Notes under the pieces: generated by a model
The model's database searches: none
Seen by the model: the letters and a program-made list of their open reading frames with translations, nothing else
What the model was told of the DNA's origin: nothing
Part shown: positions 15,185 to 22,788 of the stretch, one piece after another
Layout of the letters: the number at the start of each line of letters is the position of its first letter
How positions within the stretch are numbered: the stretch's first letter is position 1
Position numbers and translations under genes: made by a program
Origin: Candidatus Limivivens merdigallinarum
GTDB taxonomy: Bacteria; Bacillota; Clostridia; Lachnospirales; Lachnospiraceae
Length of the DNA stretch: 37,266 nucleotides
Assembly: GCA_018713105.1 (NCBI GenBank)
Contig: DVFT01000099.1
Coordinates: 1-37,266, forward strand
Reading direction: 5' to 3'

Positions 15185-16045
15185 ATGAAGAAAAAAATCG
15201 TTGCAGTGATGATGGCAGCTATGATGGCAGCACTGCCGGTGAGCGCAATGGCTTCTGAGTCAGAGACTTCCGCGGAAACCGAGGCAGCAAGTGAAGCAGC
15301 AGAGACCGAGGCGGCAAGTGAAGAAGAGACCGAGGCGGCAGAGAAGGTTGACTTGACTGGCATGAAGATCGGCGTCCAGCTGGGAACCACCGGGGATCTG
15401 TCAGTCACTGAAGAGTATGGAGACGATGCCGTAGAGCGTTACAACAAGGGATTTGAGGCTGTGCAGGCTCTGCTTCAGGGCAAGATCGACGCAGTGGTGA
15501 TCGATGAGCTTCCGGCAGAGGAGTTCGTGGCATCTACGGAAGGGTTAAAAATCCTGGACGGTGCATACAGCCAGGAGGATTATGCAATTTGCTTTGCCAA
15601 GGACAACCAGGAACTGACCGACAAGGTGAATGAGGCAATCGCAGAGATCCGTGAGGAAGGAACCTTTGAGCAGATCGCAAATTCCTATGTGGGAGACAAT
15701 GCCGGAGAGAATTACTATGAGTCACCGGAAGATATCGACAGGTCAAACGGAGAGCTGGTTATGGCAACCAACGCTGAATTTCCGCCTTATGAATATTACG
15801 AGGGTGATGAAATCGTAGGGCTGGATGTGGATTTTGCACAGGCGATCGCAGACAAGCTGGGAATGGAGCTGACCATCGAGGATATGGCGTTCGATTCTAT
15901 CATCGCTGCAGTAACCAGTGGAAAAGCCGACATGGGTGTTGCTGGAATGACCGTTACAGAAGATCGTGCCACCCAGGTGAATTTCTCCGATACCTATTAC
16001 ACCTCCAAGCAGGTGATCATCATGAAGGATGACGCTGCGGAATAA
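15185..16045 (+). CDS. amino-acid ABC transporter binding protein, circularly permuted SBP_bac_3 fold
   Basis: Binds a polar amino acid outside the cell for the permease and ATPase encoded next. The 286-residue protein has a signal peptide (1-23, cleavage likely after AMA), an acidic Glu/Ala/Ser/Thr linker (24-54), then the two halves of the family in reversed order. The normally C-terminal half comes first (about 56-170: MKIGVQLGTTGD, then AVVIDELPA, then GTFEQIANSYVG). The normally N-terminal half follows (about 190-282: LVMATNAEFPPYEYYEGDE, then GVAGMTVTEDRATQVNFSD). Expected ligand contacts are kept: Thr68/69, Asp107, Arg261. The signal peptide has no lipobox Cys, unlike most Gram-positive binding proteins. 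AGGAGG precedes ATG 15185 by 10 bases. Confidence 0.88.
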   Translation: MKKKIVAVMMAAMMAALPVSAMASESETSAETEAASEAAETEAASEEETEAAEKVDLTGMKIGVQLGTTGDLSVTEEYGDDAVERYNKGFEAVQALLQGKIDAVVIDELPAEEFVASTEGLKILDGAYSQEDYAICFAKDNQELTDKVNEAIAEIREEGTFEQIANSYVGDNAGENYYESPEDIDRSNGELVMATNAEFPPYEYYEGDEIVGLDVDFAQAIADKLGMELTIEDMAFDSIIAAVTSGKADMGVAGMTVTEDRATQVNFSDTYYTSKQVIIMKDDAAE

Positions 16046-16071
16046 AGACAGAAAAGCTTCGGACGAACCAG

Positions 16072-16104
16072 ACAGGGAGCCGCACGGATGCGGCCCCCTG
16101 TTTT
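16072..16104 (+). terminator. intercistronic terminator/attenuator after the binding-protein gene
   Basis: A 12-bp stem with one mismatch (16072-16084 with 16089-16101) closes on a 4-base loop and runs into four Ts. The short T tract suggests partial readthrough, giving more binding protein than permease and ATPase. Confidence 0.65.
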
Positions 16105-16176
16105 GTGCGGGAGCCGGTGAAACAAGCATGGCAAACAGACATGTGAGATACGGAAAGAAAAAAGAATGGAGAAGCG

Positions 16177-16866
16177 ATGGAGTCGTTAAAAGAACAGTTT
16201 TATATCAATTTTATTGAAGAGAACCGATGGCATTATCTCGTGGACGGTTTGAAGGTGACCCTCCAGGTGACCTTTCTTGCGGTGATCATCGGTATTGTGC
16301 TGGGGCTTCTGGTGGCGATCATACGTTCCACCTATATGAAGACCGGAAAATTAAAGGTGTTGAATTTCCTCTGCAATATTTATCTTACGGTGATCAGAGG
16401 AACACCGGTATTGGTACAGCTTTTGATTATCTATTTTGTCATCTTTGGTTCGGTCAACATCGATAAGGTGATCGTCGCTGTCCTGGCGTTTGGATTGAAT
16501 TCCGGCGCTTATGTAGCTGAAATCTTCCGCTCAGGAATTATGTCCATAGACAACGGACAGTTTGAAGCAGGGAGAAGCCTGGGATTTAGTTATGTACAGA
16601 CCATGTACCATATCATTATGCCCCAGGCGTTTAAAAACGTATTGCCGGCGCTTTGCAATGAGTTTATTGTGCTTTTGAAAGAAACATCCGTGGTAGGCTA
16701 TATCGCTCTGCAGGATCTGACCAAAGCCGGAGATATTATAAGGAGCCGTACTTACAGTGCATTTATGCCTTTGATTGCGGTGGCGATTATTTATCTGGTG
16801 ATGGTGATCGTATTTAACAAGCTGGTAGGAATTCTGGAAAGGAGGCTTCGCAGCAGTGACCACTAA
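16177..16866 (+). CDS. amino-acid ABC transporter permease (HisM/GlnP type)
   Basis: A 229-residue membrane protein with about five spans. It has the HisM-family signature near its start ([22 protein letters not shown] and [11 protein letters not shown]). The EAA coupling motif for the ATPase is [23 protein letters not shown]. Substrates of this family are polar amino acids; which one is not readable. GGAGA precedes the ATG. The 3' end overlaps the ATPase gene by 11 bases. Confidence 0.92.
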   Translation: MESLKEQFYINFIEENRWHYLVDGLKVTLQVTFLAVIIGIVLGLLVAIIRSTYMKTGKLKVLNFLCNIYLTVIRGTPVLVQLLIIYFVIFGSVNIDKVIVAVLAFGLNSGAYVAEIFRSGIMSIDNGQFEAGRSLGFSYVQTMYHIIMPQAFKNVLPALCNEFIVLLKETSVVGYIALQDLTKAGDIIRSRTYSAFMPLIAVAIIYLVMVIVFNKLVGILERRLRSSDH

Positions 16867-17602
16867 CGGAGAAGTCCTGATCAGGACAGAAAATTTAAAA
16901 AAAGTATTTGACGGAAGCCTTCATGCCTTAAATGGTGTGAGCCAAGAGATCCGAAAAGGGGAGGTCGTGGTGATTGTGGGGCCTTCCGGTTCGGGCAAAT
17001 CTACTTTCCTGCGTTCCCTGAACCTCTTGGAGATGCCCACCAGCGGGCACATTTATTTTGAAGGTGTAGATATCACCGATAAGAAGGTGGATATCAACAA
17101 GCACCGCCAAAGAATGGGAATGGTGTTCCAGCATTTCAACCTGTTTCCGCATATGACGATCCTGAAAAATATGACCATTGCACCTATGAAGCTTTTGAAA
17201 AAATCGAAGGAAGAGGCAGAAAGGCAGGCGATGGAGCTTCTTGAGAGGGTAGGGCTAAAGGAACGGGCGAACGCCTATCCAAGCCAGTTATCCGGCGGCC
17301 AAAAGCAGCGGATTGCCATCGTGCGTGCGCTGTGTATGGATCCTGAGGTGATGCTTTTTGATGAGCCGACTTCCGCCCTGGATCCGGAGATGGTCGGCGA
17401 GGTTCTGAATGTTATGAAAGAGTTGGCCAAAGAGGATATGACGATGGTGGTGGTTACCCATGAGATGGGCTTTGCCCGTGAGGTGGCAGACCGCGTGATC
17501 TTCATGGCGGAAGGACAGGTAGTAGAGGAGAATACTCCCAAAGAGTTTTTTGAGCACCCGAAGTCCGAGCGGCTTCAGGCATTCCTCGGAAAAGTGATAT
17601 AA
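16856..17602 (+). CDS. amino-acid ABC transporter ATP-binding protein (GlnQ/HisP type)
   Basis: A 248-residue ATPase powering the importer. Walker A is GPSGSGKST (about residues 42-50), the Q-loop lies in [14 protein letters not shown], the signature is LSGGQKQR, Walker B is [14 protein letters not shown] and the H-loop is VVTHEMGF. The GTG start at 16856 has AAAGGAGG 10 bases upstream and lies inside the permease gene, so the two are translationally coupled. Confidence 0.94.
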   Translation: MTTNGEVLIRTENLKKVFDGSLHALNGVSQEIRKGEVVVIVGPSGSGKSTFLRSLNLLEMPTSGHIYFEGVDITDKKVDINKHRQRMGMVFQHFNLFPHMTILKNMTIAPMKLLKKSKEEAERQAMELLERVGLKERANAYPSQLSGGQKQRIAIVRALCMDPEVMLFDEPTSALDPEMVGEVLNVMKELAKEDMTMVVVTHEMGFAREVADRVIFMAEGQVVEENTPKEFFEHPKSERLQAFLGKVI

Positions 17603-17612
17603 AGACGCAAGG

Positions 17613-17645
17613 GTTCCCGGGCTATGTCCCGGGAACTTCGTTTTT
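17613..17645 (+). terminator. terminator of the amino-acid importer operon
   Basis: A perfect 9-bp GC-rich stem (17613-17621 with 17628-17636), 6-base loop, then five Ts after TTCG. Confidence 0.88.
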
Positions 17646-17672
17646 CCTGCCGTTTTTTGCGAAAAAATTAGC

Positions 17673-17700
17673 TTGCATAAATCTTGACCTATATTATAAT
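17673..17700 (+). promoter_or_regulatory. folC promoter
   Basis: TTGCAT (17673-17678), a 16-base spacer and a perfect TATAAT (17695-17700). Confidence 0.65.
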
Positions 17701-17740
17701 AAGTAAGTAATCTAAAACACATAAAGATAAGGTGAGTACA

Positions 17741-19054
17741 TTGAATTATACAGAAGCAGTGGAATACATTTACCGTGTTCCCAAATTCACGACCAAAAAC
17801 AAGCTGGAGCATACGATGGAATTTATGAGGCGGTTAGGGCATCCGGAACGGAACCGAAAGATCATCCATGTGGCAGGCACCAATGGAAAGGGATCCGTCT
17901 GCGCCTTCTTGTCCTCCATGCTGGTTCAAGGCGGAAAGCGAACCGGTCTTTTCACCTCCCCTCACTTGGTGAAGATCAACGAAAGATTCCAGATTAATAA
18001 CGTTCCAGTGGGAGATGAGGAATTCCTGGAAGCATATCAGAAGGTGGATACTGTCATCCGGGAAATGGTAACAGACGGGCTTCCGCATCCCACCTACTTT
18101 GAACTGCTCTTTGCCACGGCTATGGTGCTGTTTGAGCGGGAAAACGTGGAATATGTGGTGCTGGAGACCGGGCTTGGAGGAAGATTGGACGCCACCAATA
18201 CGGTGGAAAAGCCCCTTGCTACGGTCATCACGTCCATCAGCCTGGATCACACGGAAATCCTTGGGGATACCATCGGAAAGATCGCCTTTGAGAAGGCGGG
18301 GATCATCAAGCCGGGGGTGCCTGTGATCTACGATGGGAGCGTGAAAGAAGCAGAGGAAGTGATCCTAAAACGTGCCGGGGAGCTTGGAAGCCCTGCCTAT
18401 GCCTTGTATCCGTCCATGTATAAAGTTTTGGAAAAGACGGATAAAAGCATTGATTTTTCCCTGAATTGCAAGTATTATGAGAATGTCAGGGTGGAAGTGC
18501 CATACCTGGCAGACTACCAGATGATGAACAGCTCGCTGGCATTGCTGACGCTGGCTGTGGTGGACGAGAAGGGGGAGATTCCTCTCAAGACCCGCCTTGC
18601 GGGCATTCGGGACACCCGCTGGGAAGGACGTATGGAGACGGTCCTTCCAGGAGTTGTGCTGGACGGAGCACACAATGCAGCCGGCATCCGGGAGTTTATC
18701 CGTACGGTGCAGCAGATCGAAGGAAGCCGCCGGGTGGTGATGCTTTTTTCCGCTGTGGTGGAGAAAAACTATGAGAAGATGATCGCGACGATCTGCAGGG
18801 ACACCAACCTTGCTGAGGTGGTGGTCACCCAGATCGAAGGCGACCGCATCGTACCGGCAGAGACGCTGAAGGAAGTGTTTGAACGGTATACCGCTGTTCC
18901 GGTGACGGCTGTGCCCGATATCCGGGAGGCATTTCGCCTGGCGAGGGAGAAGAAGGGCGACGGAATCCTCTTCTGTGCAGGTTCCCTGTATTTGGTTGGG
19001 GAATTGAAGGGGATCCTGAAGGAGGAGCAGAGAAGCCAGACGGAGGGATCCTGA
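17741..19054 (+). CDS. folC: folylpolyglutamate synthase / dihydrofolate synthase
   Basis: Adds glutamate to dihydropteroate and to folates, an ATP-dependent Mur-ligase-type reaction. The 437-residue protein has the P-loop GTNGKGS (residues 46-52), FTSPHLVKINERFQIN, the ETGLGGRLDATN motif and the C-terminal ligase domain with DGAHNAAG. I chose TTG at 17741 because AAGGTGAG lies just before it and the family usually begins MNY-. A GTG three codons earlier (17732) overlaps that ribosome site and is the alternative. It has its own promoter. Confidence 0.92.
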   Translation: MNYTEAVEYIYRVPKFTTKNKLEHTMEFMRRLGHPERNRKIIHVAGTNGKGSVCAFLSSMLVQGGKRTGLFTSPHLVKINERFQINNVPVGDEEFLEAYQKVDTVIREMVTDGLPHPTYFELLFATAMVLFERENVEYVVLETGLGGRLDATNTVEKPLATVITSISLDHTEILGDTIGKIAFEKAGIIKPGVPVIYDGSVKEAEEVILKRAGELGSPAYALYPSMYKVLEKTDKSIDFSLNCKYYENVRVEVPYLADYQMMNSSLALLTLAVVDEKGEIPLKTRLAGIRDTRWEGRMETVLPGVVLDGAHNAAGIREFIRTVQQIEGSRRVVMLFSAVVEKNYEKMIATICRDTNLAEVVVTQIEGDRIVPAETLKEVFERYTAVPVTAVPDIREAFRLAREKKGDGILFCAGSLYLVGELKGILKEEQRSQTEGS

Positions 19055-19127
19055 GGAGGAACCGACCAGATCTGGATGTCTGAAAGAGCGATAAACGTGT
19101 GGAGTATAGAGAGTTAGGAGGTACATC

Positions 19128-19277
19128 ATGATTAACTATGAGGAGGAACTGAAGAAATTTCATCCCAGCCTGGATGTGAACGAGGCGGAGGATGCGATTT
19201 ACAACAGGGATTTTACCGATGTGACCGATATCTTAAAGGAATTGATCAACGACGAAAAGAAGAAAAGAAAGCAGTAA
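19128..19277 (+). CDS. 49-residue hypothetical acidic protein
   Basis: A small ORF with an excellent ribosome site (TAGGAGGT, 5 bases before the ATG). The product starts MINYEEELKKFHPSLDVNEA and ends in a Lys/Arg-rich tail. It is predicted helical and has no Cys and no membrane segment. I do not recognise a characterised family, though similar short openings occur in Lachnospiraceae as I recall. It sits 73 bases after folC and 9 bases before the TPR gene, so it is probably cotranscribed with that gene. Confidence 0.72.
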   Translation: MINYEEELKKFHPSLDVNEAEDAIYNRDFTDVTDILKELINDEKKKRKQ

Positions 19278-19286
19278 GGGGTACCT

Positions 19287-20909
19287 ATGAATTGTATATA
19301 TTGTGGAACTCCGCTGTCGGGCATCGATTACTGCACCGGCTGCGGGGCGGACGTCACATTACAGAAACGTATTATCCGCATTTCCAACCTGCTGTACAAT
19401 GAGGGGCTGGAAAAAGCGCAGGTGCGGGATCTCTCGGGCGCCATCGCCTGCCTGAACCGAAGCCTGAAGATGAATAAAGAAAACATTGCAGCCAGGAATC
19501 TGCTGGGTCTGGTGTATTTTGAGACCGGCGAGGTGGTGTCTGCCTTGAGCGAATGGGTGATCAGCAAGAACTTTAACGTGCCGGACAATGCCGCTGATCT
19601 GTACATAGCGAAGCTGCAGGCGAACAAGAATAAGCTGGATGCCATCAACCAGACCATCCGCAAATACAACCAGGCGCTCATCTACTGCAGGCAGGACAAC
19701 GAGGACATGGCAGTGATCCAGCTCAAAAAGGTTCTGTCGCAGAATCCTAAATTCATCAAGGCATACCACCTGCTGTCCCTGCTGTACCTGAAGCGTCAGG
19801 AATATGAGAAAGCCAGAAAGCTCCTGAAAAAAGCAGCCTATATCGATACCACCAATACCACGACGCTTCGCTACCTCCAGGAGGTGGAACTGGCGACAGG
19901 AATCAGCACCAGCCTGGATGTAAAGCGGAAGAAGAAATACGCCAAGGAAGAGAAGGTCAATAAACTCACCGGAACCACTACCTATATGAGCGGCAATGAG
20001 ATGATCATTCAGCCTGCAACGTTCCGGGACAGTTCCGCGCTGGCAACCTTTCTCAATATCTGCCTGGGACTAATCTTGGGCGGCGCCATTGTCTATTTCC
20101 TGGTGGTGCCTGCTACCAGGCAGAGCATTCACGCGGACGCAAACCGCCAGGTGACCGATGCCAATACCACCATGGCGCAGGAGGTGGCACGGGTGCAGGA
20201 TCTGGAGGAGGAGATCGAGAACTACCAGAGCCAGATCGAGGAAGCCAACAAGACCATGGAGGATGCCAACACTAAGGCGGAGTCCTATGATGATCTTCTG
20301 GAGGCTGCCAATATTTATATCACAGCCGGACAGGGGCAGGAAGCCGCCCAGGCTCTGGCACAGGTGGACGCTGATTCCATGACCGGAAAAGGGGAGGAGC
20401 TGTACACGACATTGAATACGCTCCTTCAGGATTATGTGTTCAATGAGGCATATGCAGCGGGAAATACTGCCTATGTGGCAGGGGACTATGAGACTGCCAT
20501 CACTTACTATGAATCCGCCCTGGAAGCGAATCCCAGCAGCACGGATGCCCTTTATTATCTGGGATATGCCTACTATAACACTGGCGATTATACCAATTCC
20601 GACCGCTGCTTTAAGGAACTGATCCAGAGAGATCCCACCAGGGCAGCCGAGGTACAGGGATACATCCAGAACCAGTCTACAGAAAGTGAGACGGGCGAGA
20701 CGGACGAGAACGGAAATCCGGTGCAGGAGACGAACGCAGACGGGACACCGGTGCAGGAGACGAATGCGGATGGAACACCCGTACAGGAGACGAACGCAGA
20801 CGGAACGTCCACAGGGGAGACGGACAGCACACAGGGAGAAAGCACATCTACGGAGAGCGCCGGCACATCATCGGGAGCCGGTGACAACGGTATCGAGGTG
20901 ATACAGTAA
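19287..20909 (+). CDS. membrane-anchored TPR protein with N-terminal zinc ribbon
   Basis: A 540-residue protein. Residues 1-20 form a zinc-ribbon knuckle (Cys3, Cys6, Cys16, Cys19). TPR-like helices follow on the cytoplasmic side (about 30-210), then one membrane span (about 250-275). Outside is a coiled coil (about 285-325), a second TPR set (about 385-455; YYLGYAYYNTGDYTNS is typical) and a low-complexity Gly/Thr/Glu/Ser tail. The tail contains three exact-length repeats of VQETNADGTP. It probably scaffolds protein contacts on both sides of the membrane; no partner can be named. It lies upstream of spoIIA but is separated from it by a terminator. Confidence 0.82.
   Translation: MNCIYCGTPLSGIDYCTGCGADVTLQKRIIRISNLLYNEGLEKAQVRDLSGAIACLNRSLKMNKENIAARNLLGLVYFETGEVVSALSEWVISKNFNVPDNAADLYIAKLQANKNKLDAINQTIRKYNQALIYCRQDNEDMAVIQLKKVLSQNPKFIKAYHLLSLLYLKRQEYEKARKLLKKAAYIDTTNTTTLRYLQEVELATGISTSLDVKRKKKYAKEEKVNKLTGTTTYMSGNEMIIQPATFRDSSALATFLNICLGLILGGAIVYFLVVPATRQSIHADANRQVTDANTTMAQEVARVQDLEEEIENYQSQIEEANKTMEDANTKAESYDDLLEAANIYITAGQGQEAAQALAQVDADSMTGKGEELYTTLNTLLQDYVFNEAYAAGNTAYVAGDYETAITYYESALEANPSSTDALYYLGYAYYNTGDYTNSDRCFKELIQRDPTRAAEVQGYIQNQSTESETGETDENGNPVQETNADGTPVQETNADGTPVQETNADGTSTGETDSTQGESTSTESAGTSSGAGDNGIEVIQ
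20718..20807 (+). repeat. three tandem 30-bp repeats in the TPR protein gene
   Basis: Units 20718-20747, 20748-20777 and 20778-20807 each encode PVQETNADGT. They differ mainly at third codon positions, so selection seems to keep the peptide while the DNA drifts. A partial unit flanks each end. Confidence 0.9.
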
Positions 20910-20944
20910 CCGGTACAACAACCAAAGAGAAACCTCAGAGAAGA

Positions 20945-20981
20945 GGACGTATGGAGCAAAGATCAGCCCATACGTCCTTTT
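20945..20981 (+). terminator. terminator after the TPR gene
   Basis: A perfect 10-bp stem (20945-20954 with 20968-20977), 13-base loop and a short T-rich tail. It separates the TPR gene from the spoIIA operon. Confidence 0.78.
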
Positions 20982-21027
20982 ACTTATGTATTGTGGGGCA
21001 GGAATCAAAAAAAGGGGGATTAGATTG

Positions 21028-21363
21028 ATGGAGGACAGTTTTCACATCTCAGGAACAAATCTGACCATCCACCTTCCGGTGGAACTGGATCATCACAACG
21101 CGGAGAAGATTAAGCAGAGGGTGGACCGGATGCTTGCCACCAGGAATATCCGAAGTATCGTCTTTGACTTTGAGAAGACGGTGTTCATGGACAGCTCGGG
21201 GATCGGGATGATCATGGGGAGATACAAGAACATACGCTTTATGGGGGGAACCGCCATTGCAGTGAAGGTCAGCGACCGGATCAGAAGGATCCTGACCTTG
21301 TCGGGAGTCTACAAGTACATGGATATTTATGAAGGCATGCCCAGGCAGTCAGAACTTTTTTAA
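21028..21363 (+). CDS. spoIIAA: anti-sigma F factor antagonist SpoIIAA
   Basis: A 111-residue STAS-domain protein that, when dephosphorylated, frees sigma F from SpoIIAB in the forespore. The regulatory serine is Ser57 in VFMDSSGIGMI. ATG 21028 follows AAGGGGG by 9 bases; a longer reading from 20986 overlaps the terminator tail. First gene of the spoIIA operon. Confidence 0.95.
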   Translation: MEDSFHISGTNLTIHLPVELDHHNAEKIKQRVDRMLATRNIRSIVFDFEKTVFMDSSGIGMIMGRYKNIRFMGGTAIAVKVSDRIRRILTLSGVYKYMDIYEGMPRQSELF

Positions 21364-21377
21364 GGGGGAAAAGAACC

Positions 21378-21830
21378 ATGCAGTATGAAAACGAAATGAA
21401 ACTGGAATTTGTGAGCCGCTCTGCCAATGAGAGCTTTGCCAGGGTGGCGGTGGCAGCCTTCTTAAGCCAGCTCAATCCCACTCTGGAGGAGGTGGCGGAT
21501 GTCAAGACGGCGCTTTCGGAGGCGGTGACCAACTGCATTGTCCATGGATACGGGGACCGGAAGGACGGGAAAGATCTCATTGTAGTGGAATGCAAGGTCA
21601 GCGGAAGGGAACTGTACGTCTCGGTCATTGATCAGGGATGCGGCATTGAGAATGTAGAGCAGGCGATGGAGCCGCTCTTTACCACCAAGCCGGACTCAGA
21701 GCGGTGCGGTATGGGATTTGCCTTCATGGAAGCCTTTATGGACGAGATTTCCGTGACCTCCAAGGTGGGAGAGGGAACCAGAGTGGATATGAAAAAGATC
21801 ATAGGACGGGGAAACAAGTTTGACCAGTGA
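21378..21830 (+). CDS. spoIIAB: anti-sigma F factor / kinase SpoIIAB
   Basis: A 150-residue GHKL-fold kinase that holds sigma F inactive and phosphorylates SpoIIAA. The ATP-binding N box is EAVTNCIVHGYG, the G1 box is DQGCGI and the G2 box GMGFAFME. It begins 14 bases after spoIIAA with AAGGGGG upstream. Confidence 0.95.
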   Translation: MQYENEMKLEFVSRSANESFARVAVAAFLSQLNPTLEEVADVKTALSEAVTNCIVHGYGDRKDGKDLIVVECKVSGRELYVSVIDQGCGIENVEQAMEPLFTTKPDSERCGMGFAFMEAFMDEISVTSKVGEGTRVDMKKIIGRGNKFDQ

Positions 21831-21842
21831 AAGGATGCGCCC

Positions 21843-22559
21843 ATGGATAGAACCCTTGAACTCATTGAACGATCACACCAAGGGGATAAAACGGCACGGG
21901 AGACACTGGTAGAAGAAAATTTAGGGCTGGTCTATTCTATCGCCCGGAGATTTTTGGGCAGAGGGGTGGAGATGGAAGATCTGATCCAGATCGGGAGCAT
22001 CGGGCTTCTGAAAGCCATCGACAAATTCGACTTGAGTTTTGACGTGCGGTTTTCCACCTATGCGGTCCCCATGATTTCCGGGGAGATCAAGCGTTTCTTA
22101 AGGGATGACGGCATCATCAAGGTCAGCCGCAGCCTAAAGCAGACCGCCATGAAAGCATGCATGGCGCGGGAAATGCTGGAAAAAAGGGAGGGCAGGGAGC
22201 CGAGCATCGGTGAGATCGCCCGTGAGATCGGGATGGAGAGCGAGGAGATCGTCCTTGCCATGGAGTCTGCCGCAGAGGTGGAATCCATCTACAAAACCAT
22301 CTACCAGGGAGACGGAAGCGCTATCGCCCTCATGGACAAGCTGGAGGAAAAGGAAAACGCCAACGACAAGCTGCTGGACCACATGGTCCTCTATGAAGTC
22401 CTGGATTCCCTGGAGGAGAAGGAGCAAAAATTGATCCGCCTTCGCTACTTTGACGAAAAAACCCAGAGCCAGGCGGCAAAGGAGCTGTCCATGACCCAGG
22501 TTCAGGTCTCCAGATTGGAGAAGAAGATCCTGCAGAAAATGCGGGGAAGGTTTTTTTGA
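21843..22559 (+). CDS. sigF: RNA polymerase sigma-F factor
   Basis: A 238-residue sigma-70 family factor, the first forespore-specific sigma. Region 2 contains EDLIQIGSIGLLKAIDKFD and VRFSTYAVPMI. Region 3 follows, and region 4 has the helix-turn-helix (SQAAKELSMTQVQVSRLEKKIL). It is the last gene of the spoIIA operon, and its stop codon lies in the loop of the terminator. Confidence 0.95.
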   Translation: MDRTLELIERSHQGDKTARETLVEENLGLVYSIARRFLGRGVEMEDLIQIGSIGLLKAIDKFDLSFDVRFSTYAVPMISGEIKRFLRDDGIIKVSRSLKQTAMKACMAREMLEKREGREPSIGEIAREIGMESEEIVLAMESAAEVESIYKTIYQGDGSAIALMDKLEEKENANDKLLDHMVLYEVLDSLEEKEQKLIRLRYFDEKTQSQAAKELSMTQVQVSRLEKKILQKMRGRFF

Positions 22560-22578
22560 CCTTCCCCGCATATTTTTT
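22539..22578 (+). terminator. terminator of the spoIIA operon, overlapping the sigF stop
   Basis: A perfect 12-bp stem (22539-22550 with 22560-22571) and six Ts. The loop contains the last sigF codons and the TGA. Confidence 0.88.
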
Positions 22579-22596
22579 GCAGGAACAGGGACACTA
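22568..22596 (+). promoter_or_regulatory. possible forespore (sigma G/F) promoter for the spoVA operon
   Basis: GCATA (22568-22572) and GACACTA (22590-22596) at 17-base spacing resemble forespore promoters (GYATA and CATACTA-like). The -35 lies in the right arm of the sigF terminator. It is the only candidate I see in the 70 bases before the spoVA run. Confidence 0.4.
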
Positions 22597-22629
22597 CTCA
22601 TAGAAAGCTTGAGAAAAGGAAGTGATGGA

Positions 22630-22788
22630 ATGTATCGGAATAAGAAGCTTTTTGTGATGCTGCTGATCGTGCTCGCCCTTCTGGCTGGCGTGCTGGTCTA
22701 TGCTGCAGTCACAGGAGGGGATCAGGAAGATATGAGAGGGACCCTGGTGAAGATCCACTGTCCCGTGAGGATGAGGAGCAGGGCATGA
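22630..22788 (+). CDS. 52-residue single-span membrane protein leading the spoVA operon
   Basis: ATG 22630 has AAGGAAG about 8 bases upstream. The product has a basic start (MYRNKK), one hydrophobic span (about residues 7-28) and a basic tail with one Cys. Its stop overlaps the spoVAA start by 4 bases (ATGA), which strongly suggests it is translated. I do not know a named family. It could help insert or localise the SpoVA membrane proteins, which is inference from position only. Confidence 0.65.
   Translation: MYRNKKLFVMLLIVLALLAGVLVYAAVTGGDQEDMRGTLVKIHCPVRMRSRA

Noticed and set aside
20996-21030. A sigma-H-like -35 (GCAGGAATC) before spoIIAA
   Set aside because: The only possible -10 would fall on the spoIIAA start codon, leaving no leader. 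The true spoIIA promoter is not clear from the sequence.
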